Source: Pegoplata infirma (taxonomy: Eukaryota; Arthropoda; Insecta; Diptera; Anthomyiidae). From it: a stretch of DNA of 64,000 bases. The notes under the pieces were generated by a model. That model did not search any database and was not told where the DNA came from. It worked only from the letters and a program-made list of their open reading frames with translations. Shown one piece after another: positions 30,432 to 42,600 of the stretch. Made by a program: the position numbers and the translations under genes. Where the stretch lies: the NCBI GenBank assembly GCA_963921195.1, contig OY992540.1:191441576-191505575 (forward strand), read 5' to 3'. How positions within the stretch are numbered: the stretch's first letter is position 1; each line of letters starts with the position of its first letter.

Positions 30432-31232
30432 AAACAAGTGAAAGTGTTAAATTCGGCTGTGCCAAATCTTTTACAGCCTCTAACATGTTAAAAAAATTTT
30501 TGCAACTATTTTTTTTGGGGTGGAGGGGCCGATTTTTATTTTTTTATTGTTTTTTATACCCTCCAACCACAGTATGGGTCACTTTGTCATTCCGTTTGTA
30601 ACGCATCGACATATCGATCGGGAACCCGATAAAGTATATTTATTATTGATCTATGATCGATTCTAAGACTTTTCTAGAATGTCCGTATGTCTGTCCGTCC
30701 ATCTGTATAAGACACGATGCAGTCCAAAATAAAAGAGATAGACTCGTTAAGTTTGGCAGAAATATGTCTTTTGGTCTTAGGCAGTTTAAGTTCGTAAATA
30801 TGCAAAATCGGACCAGGGGGAAAAAAGTTCCCCTCTGAAGAACTTAACTAACCTCTGAAAAACGCCATATTTTCTCAGGTTTTTTTGTATTTTTGTTAAG
30901 CAAATGAAACAATTTGATGCCAGAAAAAGTTCAAGGTCCTGAACTTGGACTTGGGAAATAAAAAAATATTTTTTTTTTGCCCGCCCCCCTTTTGTGGGCG
31001 TGGATTTTAAAAATGTTTTTAAATAATGATAAAATTGTATTACTTAAGCTCAAAAAGCATAACAAATCAATTTTTAAACATTTATCGCATTGGTTTATGT
31101 GTCCCCTAATGACCCCTTCTGACCCACCCCCCCTCTCCGCAAAAAAAACGCTCCTGCAATTTTTATTTTTTTTTATCTGTTGGAGGGTATTATAGATTCG
31201 GCACAGCCGAATTTAACACACTCACTTGTTTC
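30432..31232 (+). mobile_element. mini-me/DINE-1-like (Helentron) element, copy a
   Basis: The body from TATACCCTCCAACCACAGTA (about 30555) carries GTCATTCCGTTTGTAACGCA, a GTCCGTATGTCTGTCCGTCC tract and the 3' end GTTGGAGGGTATT. The hairpin ATTCGGCACAGCCGAAT and CACTTGTTT complete it. These parts match mini-me/DINE-1 elements (sub-terminal inverted repeats, GTCY tract, 3' stem-loop). An inverted copy of the same 3' end (30432-30486) sits just upstream and may belong to a second, truncated copy. Confidence 0.7.
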
Positions 31233-31305
31233 ACTTTGTTTGGGGCTTTCTGATTTTCAATTCAAAAAAATAAATCTAAAGGCATTACCGTACAGGTCCA
31301 ATATT

Positions 31306-32045
31306 TTTATAACCTCCACTTTAGTCATAGAGGGTATATATAAGTTTGACATTCCATTTGTAACATATCGAAATATTGTTCTAGGACCCCATAAAGTATA
31401 TATATTTATGATCCTCGATCGATTTTAAGTCGATTTAGCGATGTTCGTCCGTCTGTCTGTTGACATCATGCTAACTTTCAAAAGACTTACCCTACTACTG
31501 GCTATTGTCGCTTGGTATATATATTTTAAATTTAACACGGCAGGTCGCTATTGCATTTTAGCAAAATCGGTCTTGTGGTTTATAAGTTAAGAGCAAACGA
31601 ATGAATTCTGAGGCTGCTAAAGATTGGCTTACATGTCTTTTCAGCAAAATCGGTTTAGTGGTTCAAAAATTATTAGGAAACCCGTTAATTTCAGATAGGT
31701 TTCAGCTTAAATTCACGTGTTAAAAAAACCGTTAAACACGTTTTAAAAACAATGGTAAGTCAAAAAAATTATTTACTACGTATTTTTGTCACTCAAAAAT
31801 ATTTTCACATTAAAAAAAAAAAATTACACTCCAAAAAATTTTTGCACTTAAAAACAATTTTACACTCCAAAAAAAATTTAGCCATTTTTTTTTTCAAAAA
31901 TTACTAAAAACGTTTTTTACTCAAAATAAAATGTTTCTAATCAAAATTGTTTTTTTTTACTTTAGAAAATTTATTATCACTTAGAAAGGGCAAAATGGAG
32001 GGTATTCATGGATTCGACCAAGTCAAATTTAACTTTTCTATTTGT
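31306..32045 (+). mobile_element. mini-me/DINE-1-like element, copy b (diverged)
   Basis: It starts TATAACCTCCACTTTAGTCA and has GAGGGTATATATAAG, then GGACCCCATAAAGTATATAT, then GTCCGTCTGTCTGTTG. It ends GGAGGGTATTCATGGATTCG and AAATTTAACTTTTCTATTTG. The 3' hairpin is eroded. The middle contains phrases like AGCAAAATCGGT typical of these elements. Confidence 0.65.
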
Positions 32046-33689
32046 TTTATGTGGTTTAGAAAAAAAAAATCTTTTACGTGATAAAAAAAATGCTTTTAGA
32101 AATTTAAAAAAACAAAGTTCCTTAGTTAAATGACATGTTTATGTATTAGTCTTTTAATTAAAGTTTTTTAATAAAACCTTTTTTATTAAAATCAAAAAAA
32201 TTAAAAAAAATTTCCTACTTTCCCGGGAAACGAAAAAGTGCGGGAAAAAACTCTAGTCACCACATTTTATCTTCATAATAAAATCCATGTTTTCATCCTA
32301 AAATAATACTGATGGCAACCCTTTTAAAAATAATGCAAGCAGTAAATATTTTTTGCAAACATACTTAATAACAGTTGAGTGCTAACTAAGCACGTGGTAA
32401 GATGAATTTTAAAGAGTTTATGTACGCATTAAAATTTATAAATATGAAAAAACTAATAAAAAGAAAAAATAAATTGGAATTAAGTAATTTATCAAAAAAA
32501 AAGTAAGTTTACAACTTCTTAAATTTTAATTATATACCAAAAAAAACACAAAAAAAGTTTCTTTATCATTATTAAAATAAAAGCTAAAATGTTTCATTTT
32601 TTCACATCCACTCATTTGTAAAGTTTATTAACCTTTTTTTTCTGAGAGAGTGTGAGTGAGTTTGTTTGGGGCTTAACTTTATTATACATTACATACTTAT
32701 CGGTCATACAAACATAACTGTTGTTTGCCTACTAACGAATCAACAAACGAAATGGAAATAATAAAAAAAAAAAAAATGATTATGTAAATAAAAGTCTCGT
32801 AACATAAAATGTAAAAACAACAGCCTTATCTACGAAAAAAAAAAACGCCTAAATTAGACACACACATTAAATATGAACGTGTATAAATTAATATTTACAA
32901 AAGAGGTGAAGAAAAGAAAACCAAAACCAAAAACTACATAATGTTATTTTAATAATTAATTTTGAAAAAAAAAAATAATAAAATGCATTATCACAAGTGT
33001 TTATCAGCAAATATAATTTGAAAAAAATTGATAAATTTATTATTTGAAAAGTAATTTCAAAATATTTTTTATTTTTAAAAGTTACAACATTTTATTTTGA
33101 GTAGGTTTATTCTATCATTTATTTTTTAAATATTTTTAGTTAAATTTGTTAAATTTATTTTACCAAAAATAAACTAAATATTTTTAGTTAATTTACCTAA
33201 AATTTAGCAGATTCATAAACACAAATGTTAATTTAACTAAGTTTCTTAGATAATTTTAAAAACTATTTTCTTAGTGTACTTAGTTAAAAAAAAATTAAAT
33301 AAATATTTCCCATTAACTTTATTTATTTTAATAAAAACATTCTTAATTTGTTTAGAATATTTAAATTTTTTCTTTATTAGAATACCATTTGTCAAACTAT
33401 TTTAAATAAATTGCCAGTCATTAAAACCAGAGAGATAGATAAAGTAAAAGAAACAAATTTAGAAATTGATTTGACACACTTTTGCCAATCTTTGACGTAG
33501 TATTATTTTTATGTACCCACATTATACATATATTTTTTTTAAAACAAGAATGTCAAAAATGACATTAAGTATAGAATAGGGAAGAATTTCACACCGAAAA
33601 TATCAGTGATGTCAAGAGCGCTATAAAGTTTATAAAAAAATTGAGCTAAATCTTATAAATAAATGGGTAGAAATTGCATTTACACTCCC
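32046..33689. other. AT-rich intronic sequence without a supported feature
   Basis: Poly-A and poly-T runs and TTTAGTTAAATTT-type words (33100-33300) that resemble decayed ends of the 1.08 kb MITE family. No gene or RNA gene recognised. Confidence 0.5.
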
Positions 33690-33935
33690 GCCAAAAATCT
33701 GATTAGATCTGGTCTGATCTGCTGAGATCTAATGATATCAATTGTATCTGATCAGATTTATTTAATCAGAGATTTGTACCCAATTTCGGGATCTCATTGG
33801 AAACAATTACAGATCAGATCTAAATAGATCTCGAAATTATTGACAAATCTCGGATCAAATAGATCTGATCAGATGCAATTATATACAATTACTACAGTAA
33901 GATCCAAACAGATAAGATCAGATCTAGTCGATTTT
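33690..33935. repeat. GATC-dense imperfect hairpin
   Basis: TCTGATCAGAT, AGATCT and AGATCAGATC words fill about 245 bp. The left half (AATTGTATCTGATCAGATTT, ATCAGAGATTTGT) pairs with the right half (ACAAATCTCGGATCAAATAG, ATCTGATCAGATGCAATT). The axis is near 33810. Function unknown; probably a foldback MITE. Confidence 0.6.
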
Positions 33936-34494
33936 TTCAAAAATTTCCTCCAAAATATTTTAAAATTTTCTTCATAATTAATTAAAAGTTTACTAAAAAT
34001 TGGAAAACTTTCTTTAATTAAGTGACAAAACTTAAGTCCATTTACTTAAAAAAAAACTTATACTGTTCTTAAAACAGAATTCCCACACTCAAAAAAAGAC
34101 TTAACTAAAACTTTGGAAAAATTTTCTTCAAAATAGTTTTCAAATTTTCCCACAATTTAGTTAAATTTAACTAAAAGTTGGGAAACTGTCAGAAAAAAAT
34201 GTAAGTTCATGTACTGTTAAATAGTTCAGTATTTTCCTTAAATGGAATTCCCTAATACATGGAAGAAATTCTAACCGCCCATGAAATAAATATATGAAAA
34301 AAATCTTTATTTTTATGACATATTCCTCTTCGTTAGTTTTAGAACGTAATTTTCTACCAATAAGTTCATCTTCTTAGATTTGAGAAAGTTTTTTCCACTA
34401 TTTTAGTAAAATTTTTATAACTCGGGGAATTTTTTTTTTTTCAAAAAACTTAAAATGGCGATATTTCGAAAACTAAGCCAGATACACTAAAAAA

Positions 34495-36104
34495 AAAAAA
34501 GTGAACTAAAATCTGGGAAAATTAACTAAATTTTGAGAAAAAGAGGGAATGATTTGGCTCCAAAGATTTTTATACCCTCCAACTACAGTATGGGGGTATA
34601 CTAACTTTGTCATTCCGTGTGTAACGCATCGAAATATCGGTCTAGGACCCCATAAAGTATATATATTATTGATCAGTGATCCATTCTAGCGATGTCCGTC
34701 TGTCCGTCCGTCTGTCCGTCTGTGGAAGACACGATACAGTCCAAAATAAAAAGGCTAGACTCCTGAAATTTGGCAAATATATGTCTAATGTTCATAGATG
34801 GGTTAAGTTCGAAGATGGGCAAAATCGGACCAGGGGGGAAAAATTCCCCCTTGACGAAGTAAACCCATCAATGAAAAAAGGTAACTTTTTATAGGTTTTT
34901 AAGTATTTTTATCAAACAAATGAAACATTTTTATGCTTGAGTCTTGGACTTGGGCCCAGGGGACTTGAAAATTACTTTTTTTGGTCCGCCCCCTTTTGTG
35001 GGCGAGGATATTAGCAAATAATTTATATAATGATGAAATTGTATATCTTTTGTACAAAAAGCATAGTAATTAAATTTGTAAACATTTTTGACCAGAGAGA
35101 AGGTGTCCCCAAGGACTCCCGGAAAGCACCCCCCCCCCCCAAAAAAAAGAAAACGCCCCTGCAATTTTTTTTAATTTTTTTAACGTTGGAGGGTATACAA
35201 GATTCGGCACAGCCGAATTTAACACTCACTTGTTTTTCTTGGTTTTAATTCATAATATTCCCAAAAATAAGGAAAACAAAGTTATTTAATTTTAAGCCAA
35301 TTTTAGCTAGAAAATGGGAAAAATTATATTACAGACGCTGGACCCATGGTTTCGGACCCCATGGGTCCAGCCCCTGTTAACTCGAGACCCCGTTGGGTCC
35401 TTTAAGGGTTCCCATAGATTTTGACCCAAAATTTGTGTCCGTTTCGCTCTACCTTGCTTAGTTTTTGAGATACGGTAATAAGGGGTCTGATAGGGTCTTG
35501 AGAATCTTAAAAACTGGATAACTCAAAAACTATTAATCGTAGGGCTTTCGAATTTAAGATTTAAAATTAGGGTCTTGAGGCCCCGACAGATATGCGAGCT
35601 AGGCTATTCCATATTTTTGTTTATAGTCTTTCTTTTGAAAATTTCATCCGTTTCGCTCTATCTCGCTTAGTTGTCGAGATATCACCATTTTGAATTTTTA
35701 ACTAAATTCTAAGAAGTTATTTACTAAATTCTCAAAAATTATTAACTAAACTCTAAGAAGTACACTTTCTCAATTCAAAGAAGAGAAAATCGATGATGTT
35801 TTTTTTAGTAAATTTTAACTAAACTTGAACAAAATTGTTTTTTAAGAAATATGTCTTAAAAATAAAGATACGTTTCTTAGAATTTTGGAAAATTTCTTTG
35901 GCAGTAAGAATTTTTTTCTTAATATTAAGAAATTCCATTTAAAGAAATCTATGAACTAATTATAAGTAAATGAACTAATTTTTTTTCCTCATAGTTAAGA
36001 AAATTTCTCATTTTTTAGTTAAATTTAACTAAATTTTAGGAAAATTCATGATAAAATTTCAAAGACATTTTTTCCTTAATTTTAGTTATGTCTTTTTTTC
36101 AGTG
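34495..36104 (+). mobile_element. 1.08 kb Tc1/mariner-like MITE, copy 1, split by a mini-me element
   Basis: Ends CACTAAAAAAAAAAAAGTG and CTTTTTTTCAGTG are flanked by TA (34493-34494 and 36105-36106). The interior matches copies 2 to 4 (ACCCATGGGTTCGGACCCC-type core, CGTTTCGCTCTA, GACCCCGACAGATATG). The mini-me element at 34571-35232 sits in its T-rich stretch. No transposase. An earlier MITE fragment in reverse lies at about 34380-34490. Confidence 0.8.
34571..35232 (+). mobile_element. mini-me/DINE-1-like element, copy c, with defined ends
   Basis: It begins TATACCCTCCAACTACAGTA and ends CACTCACTTG. It carries (TA)n, GTCTGTCCGTCCGTCTGTCC, the sub-terminal GTTGGAGGGTATA (inverse of the 5' end) and the 3' hairpin ATTCGGCACAGCCGAAT. 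The host MITE continues exactly on both sides, so both termini can be placed to within the T run. There is no target duplication beyond Ts, which fits rolling-circle (Helentron) insertion. Confidence 0.8.
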
Positions 36105-36204
36105 TAAGGACGAAAGTTTCACCGCCAAAGAAATTTTCCCCAAATCTAAGTCCATACTCTTTTTAATTTTTTTTCTCTTATGTATTTTAGATTTAGATAG
36201 AAAA

Positions 36205-36947
36205 GTCTCAGATTTAGAGACATTTTTCCTATAGAAAAAGTTGTAGATTCTGAGACTTTTTTCTTTGTATTTAGAATGTCTCAGATTCTGATACATTTTT
36301 CTTTTATATTTTTTGCACAAGTTTTTTTCCTTTAAAAGATGTCTCAGTTTCTAAGACAGTTTTTCTAAACAAAAACTCTCCGATTCTGAGACGTGTTTTC
36401 TATAGAAAGTCTCAGATTCTGAGACATTTTTCCTATAGAAAAAGTCTCGGATTTAGAGACATTTTTCCTATAGAAAAATTCTCAGATTCTGAGACATTTT
36501 TCTTAAAAAAGAAGTCTCAGATTCTGAGACATTTTTCTTAAATAAAAAGTTTCAGATTCTGAGATATTTTTCTTAAAGAAAAAGTCTCAGATTCTAAGAT
36601 ATTTTTCTTAAAGAAAAAGTCTCAGATTCTGAGACATTTTTCTTATAGAAAAAGTCTCAGATTCTGAGACATTTTTCTTATAGAAAAAGTCTCAGATTCT
36701 GAGACATTTTTCTTATAGAAAAAGTCTCAGATTCTGAAAGAAAAAAAATTATAGAAGAAGTTGCAGATTCTGAGACATTTTTCTTATAGAAAAAGTTTCA
36801 GATTCTGAGACATTTTTCTGATAAAAAAAAAGTCTCAGATTCTAAGACATTTTTCTTATAGAAAGTCTCAGATTCTAAGAAATTTTTCTTACAGAAAAAG
36901 TATCAGATTCTGAGACATTTTTCTTACAGAAAAAGTCTCAGATTCCG
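36205..36947. repeat. 35-bp satellite array 1
   Basis: About 21 units of 35 bp. Each unit holds the palindrome GTCTCAGATTCTGAGAC (two 8-base arms, one spacer base) followed by ATTTTTCTTATAGAAAAA, a second, T/A-rich inverted repeat. Unit spacing is exactly 35 at, for example, 36619 and 36654. Units vary by a few bases. It looks like a satellite, not coding. Confidence 0.92.
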
Positions 36948-38284
36948 TATAAAAAGGTCGTGTGTGAATCTTTATTATTTTTTTTTAAAACGTTACGACA
37001 TTACTTTCCTATTTGTAGGTTCTAATCGGAACTGGGAATGATGTCCTACGTTCGACTACAATTCTGATCATGTTCATCTCCAAAAATTTGCCTCCTGTTT
37101 AGTTTCAAAAGAATGCCTCATATGTATAGCTTTTTTGTTGATTTTTTTAATTATTTATTTTTGTTCAGTTCTTTTTTTTTACCCCTCTGTGTCTCTCTCT
37201 CTTCATATTATTCTTAGTCTACAAATTAGATGTTGATATGCGTGTGTGTTTATATGTGTAGATTTGAAAATATACAAAAAAAAAAAAAAAAATATTTGAC
37301 CCATTTTCATTATCAAGCATAAGATTAATTCTAAACAATATACAAACGTAACAGCAGCAATAACAACAACAAAAACAACAGCAGCAATATAACAACAATA
37401 TCAACAACAAAATATAATAAATAATTTTTATTGACTCACTTAGATACTGTGCTTTTATGAGACACATGTTTGGTATCTAAACAAAAAAATATAAAAAGTT
37501 TTTGTTGTTTTTCTTTTTGTTGCTATACATGTTTTAGTGTTGCTGTAAAATGCGTGAGTGACTTTATTATTTTATTTTAAATTTATTTTATTTGTTCAAA
37601 AAAATATAAAAAAAATGCATTTTATTTTTTCAGAAAAAATATGATAACATTAAAATGATTTATAAACTTTATGAGGGAGTAAAAGAAATGCTGTAATAAT
37701 TAGAAAGGGAAAGCACTAGTGCTTTTAATGTGCAGAAAAGTGATAGTGTTATAGATTTAGATCATAGAAAAAAGTTATAATATTTTTTTAAAAAATTTTC
37801 CATAACATTTGTTGTTTATGTATACACCAGAATATTATTGCACAATAATTGTTTTGATTTTGTAACTAAATGAGAATTAGTAAAGGGCTTTTTAAGTAAA
37901 CAAATATAAATAAAAAAGCTTTTAAAGCTTTAAAATGTTTGAAAAGAATAATTTTTAAGTGCAATGTTAAAGACTTTAGCAATTTTTATATGTACATATT
38001 TTGAAATACACAAAAGAATTTTGACGGAAAACACTCAAAACTGTCTTAGCTTTTACATACAGCTGTCAATTGTTCAGACTCCAGTATCGCTCCCAGGACA
38101 AGCAATAGTCATTGGTTACAATTTTGAAGTGGCACAGATTTCATATATTTTATTATCAGAACCGAATCGCAACGTGGAGTCAAAGAAACCACCGAAAGAT
38201 ATCAATTGAAATTCGAAAACGATCAAATAAAATTTGGAAACGATTTCCCCTCGCGACCCTTATTACTGATAAATTTCCATTTAT
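36948..38284. other. Spacer between the two 35-bp arrays
   Basis: Unique AT-rich sequence with a CAACAGCAGCAATA-type run near 37345-37400 and a long A run near 37277. A 15-base fragment of the ATCAATTGAAATTCG type appears at 38200. No gene recognised; the minus-strand frame 37219-37467 is a low-complexity artefact. Confidence 0.5.
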
Positions 38285-39030
38285 TAAAAGTCTCAGACTT
38301 TTTCTGACATGAGACATTTTTCTTATTGAAAGTCTCAAAATCTGAGAAATTTTTCCTATAGAAAAAGTCTCAGCTTCTGAGATATTTTTCCTATGGAAAA
38401 AGTCTCAGATTCTTAGACATTTTTCCTATAGCAAAAGTTCCAGATTCTGAGACATTTTTCCTATAAAAAAAGTCTCAGGTTCTGAGACATTTTCCTTATA
38501 GAAAAAGTCTCAGATTCTGAGACATTTTTCCTAAAGAAAAAGTCTCAGATTCTGAGACATTTTTCCTAAAGAAAAAGTGTCAGATTCTGAGACATTTTTT
38601 CCTATAGAAAAAGTCTCAGATTCTGAGACATTTTTTCTATAAAAAAGTATTTGATTTGGAGAGATTTTTCCTATAGAAAAAGCCTCAGATTCTGAGACAG
38701 TTTTCTTATAGAAAAAGTCTCAGATTCTGAGACATATTTCCTATAGAAAAAGTCTGGGATTCTGAGACATTTTTTCAATAGAAAAAGTCTCAAATTCGGA
38801 GACATTTTTCTTTAGAAAAAGTCTCAGATTCTGAGACCTGAGAAAAAGTCTCAAATTCGGAGACATTTTTTCTATAGAAAAAGTCTCAGATTCTGAGACA
38901 TTTTTTCTATAGAAAAAGACTCAGATTCTGAGACATTTTTCCTATAGAAAAAATCTCTGATCCTGAGCCATTTTTTTATACAAAAAGTCTCAGATTCTGA
39001 TACATTTGTCCTATAGGAAAAGCCTAAGTA
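38285..39030. repeat. 35-bp satellite array 2
   Basis: The same unit and orientation as array 1, about 21 units, with TTTTTCCTATAGAAAAAGTC more common than TTTTTCTTATAG. It has several single-unit variants (AAATTCGGAGAC, GGTTCTGAGAC). The two arrays are separated by 1.3 kb of unrelated sequence. Confidence 0.92.
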
Positions 39031-39684
39031 ATTTTTTTATACCAAAATTGTCACGTTCACAACAATTTTTCCTAAAGAAAATTTCTCTTCATAATAAGAA
39101 CTCCTAGATCGACAGATTTTTTTTTATTTTTTTTTCAGATTTAGTGACATTTTTTCCTTTAAAAATTTTCAGATATTCCCAATAAATTTTTTTTTAGATT
39201 TTTCCCTTAAAATGTTTAGATTTTTTTCTACGAAAAATTTTCGGATTTCAAAATTTTTTTTCTTTGGAAATTTTATAAAAAGTTTATTTTTTTCTTTTTC
39301 GTTTCTTTCTTTTTTTTCTTTTTCTTTTTTTATTAATTTTGTCTGGGGGGGGGGATTTCCCTTCCCCCTCCTTGTGCCAGCGCATACCTGTTATCACAGT
39401 CAAAATTATTGCAACCTTTTTTATTTTTGTATATTTTTCATTGCCAACTTTGAAAAAAGCACATTTTGTATAACAAAATGTTGCTTCGGTTTATTAACGT
39501 GTAATTCAATTAAAAAGTCAATGCTGAATAAAAACGACATGTCGCGACATTTAAAAAAAGAAAACCTGCTAACTACAAGTCACATTTTGTGTAGCAACAT
39601 TTTGTCTTGGTCTGTTATTCAAGCTAAACAGAAATATTAAAAAATAAAATCGTTTTACAATAAAAACTACTAAAAAAAAAAATC
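39031..39684. other. T-rich stretch with no supported feature
   Basis: Long T runs and a G9 run near 39345. The 142-codon frame 39212-39640 is dominated by F/S codons from poly-T and is not credible. Confidence 0.5.
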
Positions 39685-39685
39685 A

Positions 39686-42600
39686 GCAACATGTTGCTTG
39701 AGTTTATAGAAATGTTGCTTTGTAAAATATGCTACTGCGGAATTTTGCAAAATGTGCAATGAGAAATTTTAAGAAATTTTATGTAATCTCATGAAATTTA
39801 GAAAAAATATTTGTATAATTATTTTAGCAACATGTTGCTGAGTTATTAAAATACATTTTTTCATAAAAATCGTCGTTTAAATCACAGTTAAACAAAAAAA
39901 ATACCAATAGACTTTGTTCCGACACTTGCTGCTTGAGTATAAAAACATGTTGCTAAAAAAAATTGTTCAGCAACATGTTGCTTGAGTTTATAGAAATGTT
40001 GCTTTGTAAAATATGCTACTGCGGAAATTTAGCAAAATCTCGTAAAATTTAGAAAAAATATTTGACTAATTATTTTAGCAACATGTTGCTTTGCTATAAA
40101 AACACATTCTTTCAGACAAAAATCGTCGTTAAAATCACAGATAAACTAAAAAAATACCAATAGATTTTGTTCAGCAACATGTTGCTTGATTATATAAACA
40201 TGTTGCTCTAAGTCAAAGTTTGTGTAGAAATTCGGGAAACATGTCCTCAAACCAAGAAAAACTTCTAATTGAATTTGTTCAGTAACATGTTGCATTGGTT
40301 TATAAACATGTTGCTCTATTAAATGAGGTAATGCTGAATTTTCTTAAAATATTAAATCTAAAGAAATTTAAAGAAATTTCATTAAATTAAAAAAATAAAA
40401 ATGTGTATAATGATTTTAGCAACATTTTACTTTCATGTTGCTGCTCTGAAAAAGTTTTTCTAAACTTAAAAAAAAAAAAATCTTAAAAACTATAAAATTA
40501 TAATAATAAACACAATTTACCTATAGATGTCATAATTTTGATGTAAGTGTATAACGGTGTTGCTAATGTTGGGATAGTTGGTAAAAATAGAATTTTCAAA
40601 ATTTTGTAAATTGATATAAAAAAAATTCAAGACATCTAAACCAAAAATCATAATTTGAACAGGAAACCAGGTAAAAAGCCAATTATTTTAAAAGGAGTAG
40701 GATAAATCATGTTTTTGTCGGGGGAAGTACAGATGTTTTTTTTTTGTTTAAAGATGATTACTTGTTAAAGCCAATTTTGGATTATAAAACATTTTTGAAG
40801 AAGTTTTTGTTTAAGCCAATATTTGGAAGATTTTAATAATTTGGAAGATAATTTTTTTTAAAGTTTTTTGTATAATTTTGTATATTTTTTTAAAATAATT
40901 TTGGCACTTTGTTGTTTTATAATTTAGGTAAATTGCGTTTTTTTTGAGATCTAGAAATTTATAAGAAATATTAATTTTTTATTGAAATATAAATACTAAC
41001 GACATATTGATGGTTTTAAACGCGCTGCCTTTTTACGATAATAACAATTGTAATTGTTATAATGTATATTATTATTGTTATTGCATTTTGTACATTTTAT
41101 TGTTGCATTAGACAAAGTTGTTGTTGGCGCTGATGTTGTTGGTATGGGTATTTTTGTAAAATGATCAAAAACTTCACCAGATTCTGTAGAATCATTTTGA
41201 TTTTCCGTTTCATTTGAATCTTGACTATTCGAACAGCAACATATTGTTGCTGGCAAAGTATTTATATTACCATTACCATTTGGTGTACATTTCTTTAAAA
41301 GAGTTTTATTTAGGGGTGTCTTAATTATACAAGCTGTACTTAAGTTAATATCTTCTTCTTCGTCATCCTCATCCTCATTTAGGTCTTCAACGTTAGAAAT
41401 TTCTTTTTGTTCTTTTTTCTCTTCTTTATCGTTTTCATGTTTTTGCTGATGTTTTATATGACCTCCATTGGTTTCTTTAGGGTCTTTAGTATAATGTTGA
41501 CCATTTTGTTTTATTGCCGTTGTTGTGGCTGGTAAAGGCGAAGAAGGTGCTGGTAGAGGTGGTGTTGTTGGAGGAGGAGGGGAAGTAGGTGTTGATTTTT
41601 CCAATTGTTCTTTTTTGATTTTATTAAAAATATCATTATTATTTTTTAAATCACAAGAATTTTCAATTGTAGATTTTGTTGTTGATATATTATTAAGATT
41701 AAGGCTTGAAGTGTTGCTGTTGGTATTATTGGTATTGCTGGTGTTATTTGTTGATTTTGTTAATTCAATGGCCGTTAAGTGTTGTTGCTGTTCCACACTC
41801 ATTTGGAATTAGGGTGGTTATTTAAAGTTTTTTAAAAGTTTATTTTTTTATTTTTTTTCACCGCAACATGTTGCTAAAAATTATTAAGCAACATGTTGCT
41901 TAATGGTTAGATGGGTATATTTTTTAATGCTGAGTGACCTTTTTTTTAATTTTTTAAAGTTTTTTTTTTAAATTTTATTATATTTTTTTTATAGCAACAT
42001 GTTGCTAAACTTTGTTGGGCAACATGTTGCTTTACTGTTGGATGATTTTGTTTTAATTATTTTATAATGCTGTGTATGTTTTTATTTAATTTGTATATAG
42101 TGTTTGTTTAGCAACTTGTTGCTAGAAATTATTGCCTTTTATGGTCTATGAGAAATGTAACTTTTAATTTAAACACTTTTGCTGGTAGAGTAATCTTAAA
42201 AAAAAATAATTTTATTTTTTTTTTAAATATAAATTATAAATTTCTTATATTTGTTTAAAACAAGTTGCTGGCATTTGTTTTCTTTATGTATTTAAATGAA
42301 ACATGCTGTTTGAGTTTGAAATCGTTTTATTTTTATAATTGCTATTCATTATTTAATGTTTTTGTAATTTTAATAGATTTTGTTGTTATTTTTGAAAATT
42401 ATAGATTTTCATTATGTTGCTAGATTTTTTGTTATTGCAAGTAAATGTTGCTGGATAATGTTTTTTATAAACTTATCAATATTTTTGTTACTTTTGATTT
42501 ATTTTAGTTTTTGTAAATTATTTTTTAAACCGTTAAATTTTTATGATTGTTTTCAGCAACAAGTTGTCTGTGATATATTTTTGTGCTGGTTTGTATTAAT

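Larger units (their letters stand above)
13618..41000 (-). other. Hr4: Candidate 27.4 kb Hr4 5' intron
   Basis: If exon A is part of Hr4, this is its intron: donor GTTAGT at 40995-41000 and acceptor TTTACAG before 13617. It contains no host gene I can support. It is packed with foldbacks, satellite arrays, mini-me elements, a hAT element and a full-length non-LTR retrotransposon, listed separately. Stretches not covered elsewhere (13621-14180, 16800-17800, 20560-22110, 32050-33690, 36950-38280) are plain AT-rich sequence with homopolymer runs. Confidence 0.55.

Noticed and set aside
30653..35248. Short frames inside mini-me elements (for example 30653-30838, 34676-34894)
   Set aside because: They cover the GTCY microsatellite and element body; repeated because the element repeats. 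No helicase or Rep motif.
36205..39030. CRISPR-like array of palindromic repeats
   Set aside because: There are no unique spacers: the whole 35-bp unit repeats, in an insect genome and with no cas genes. It is a satellite.
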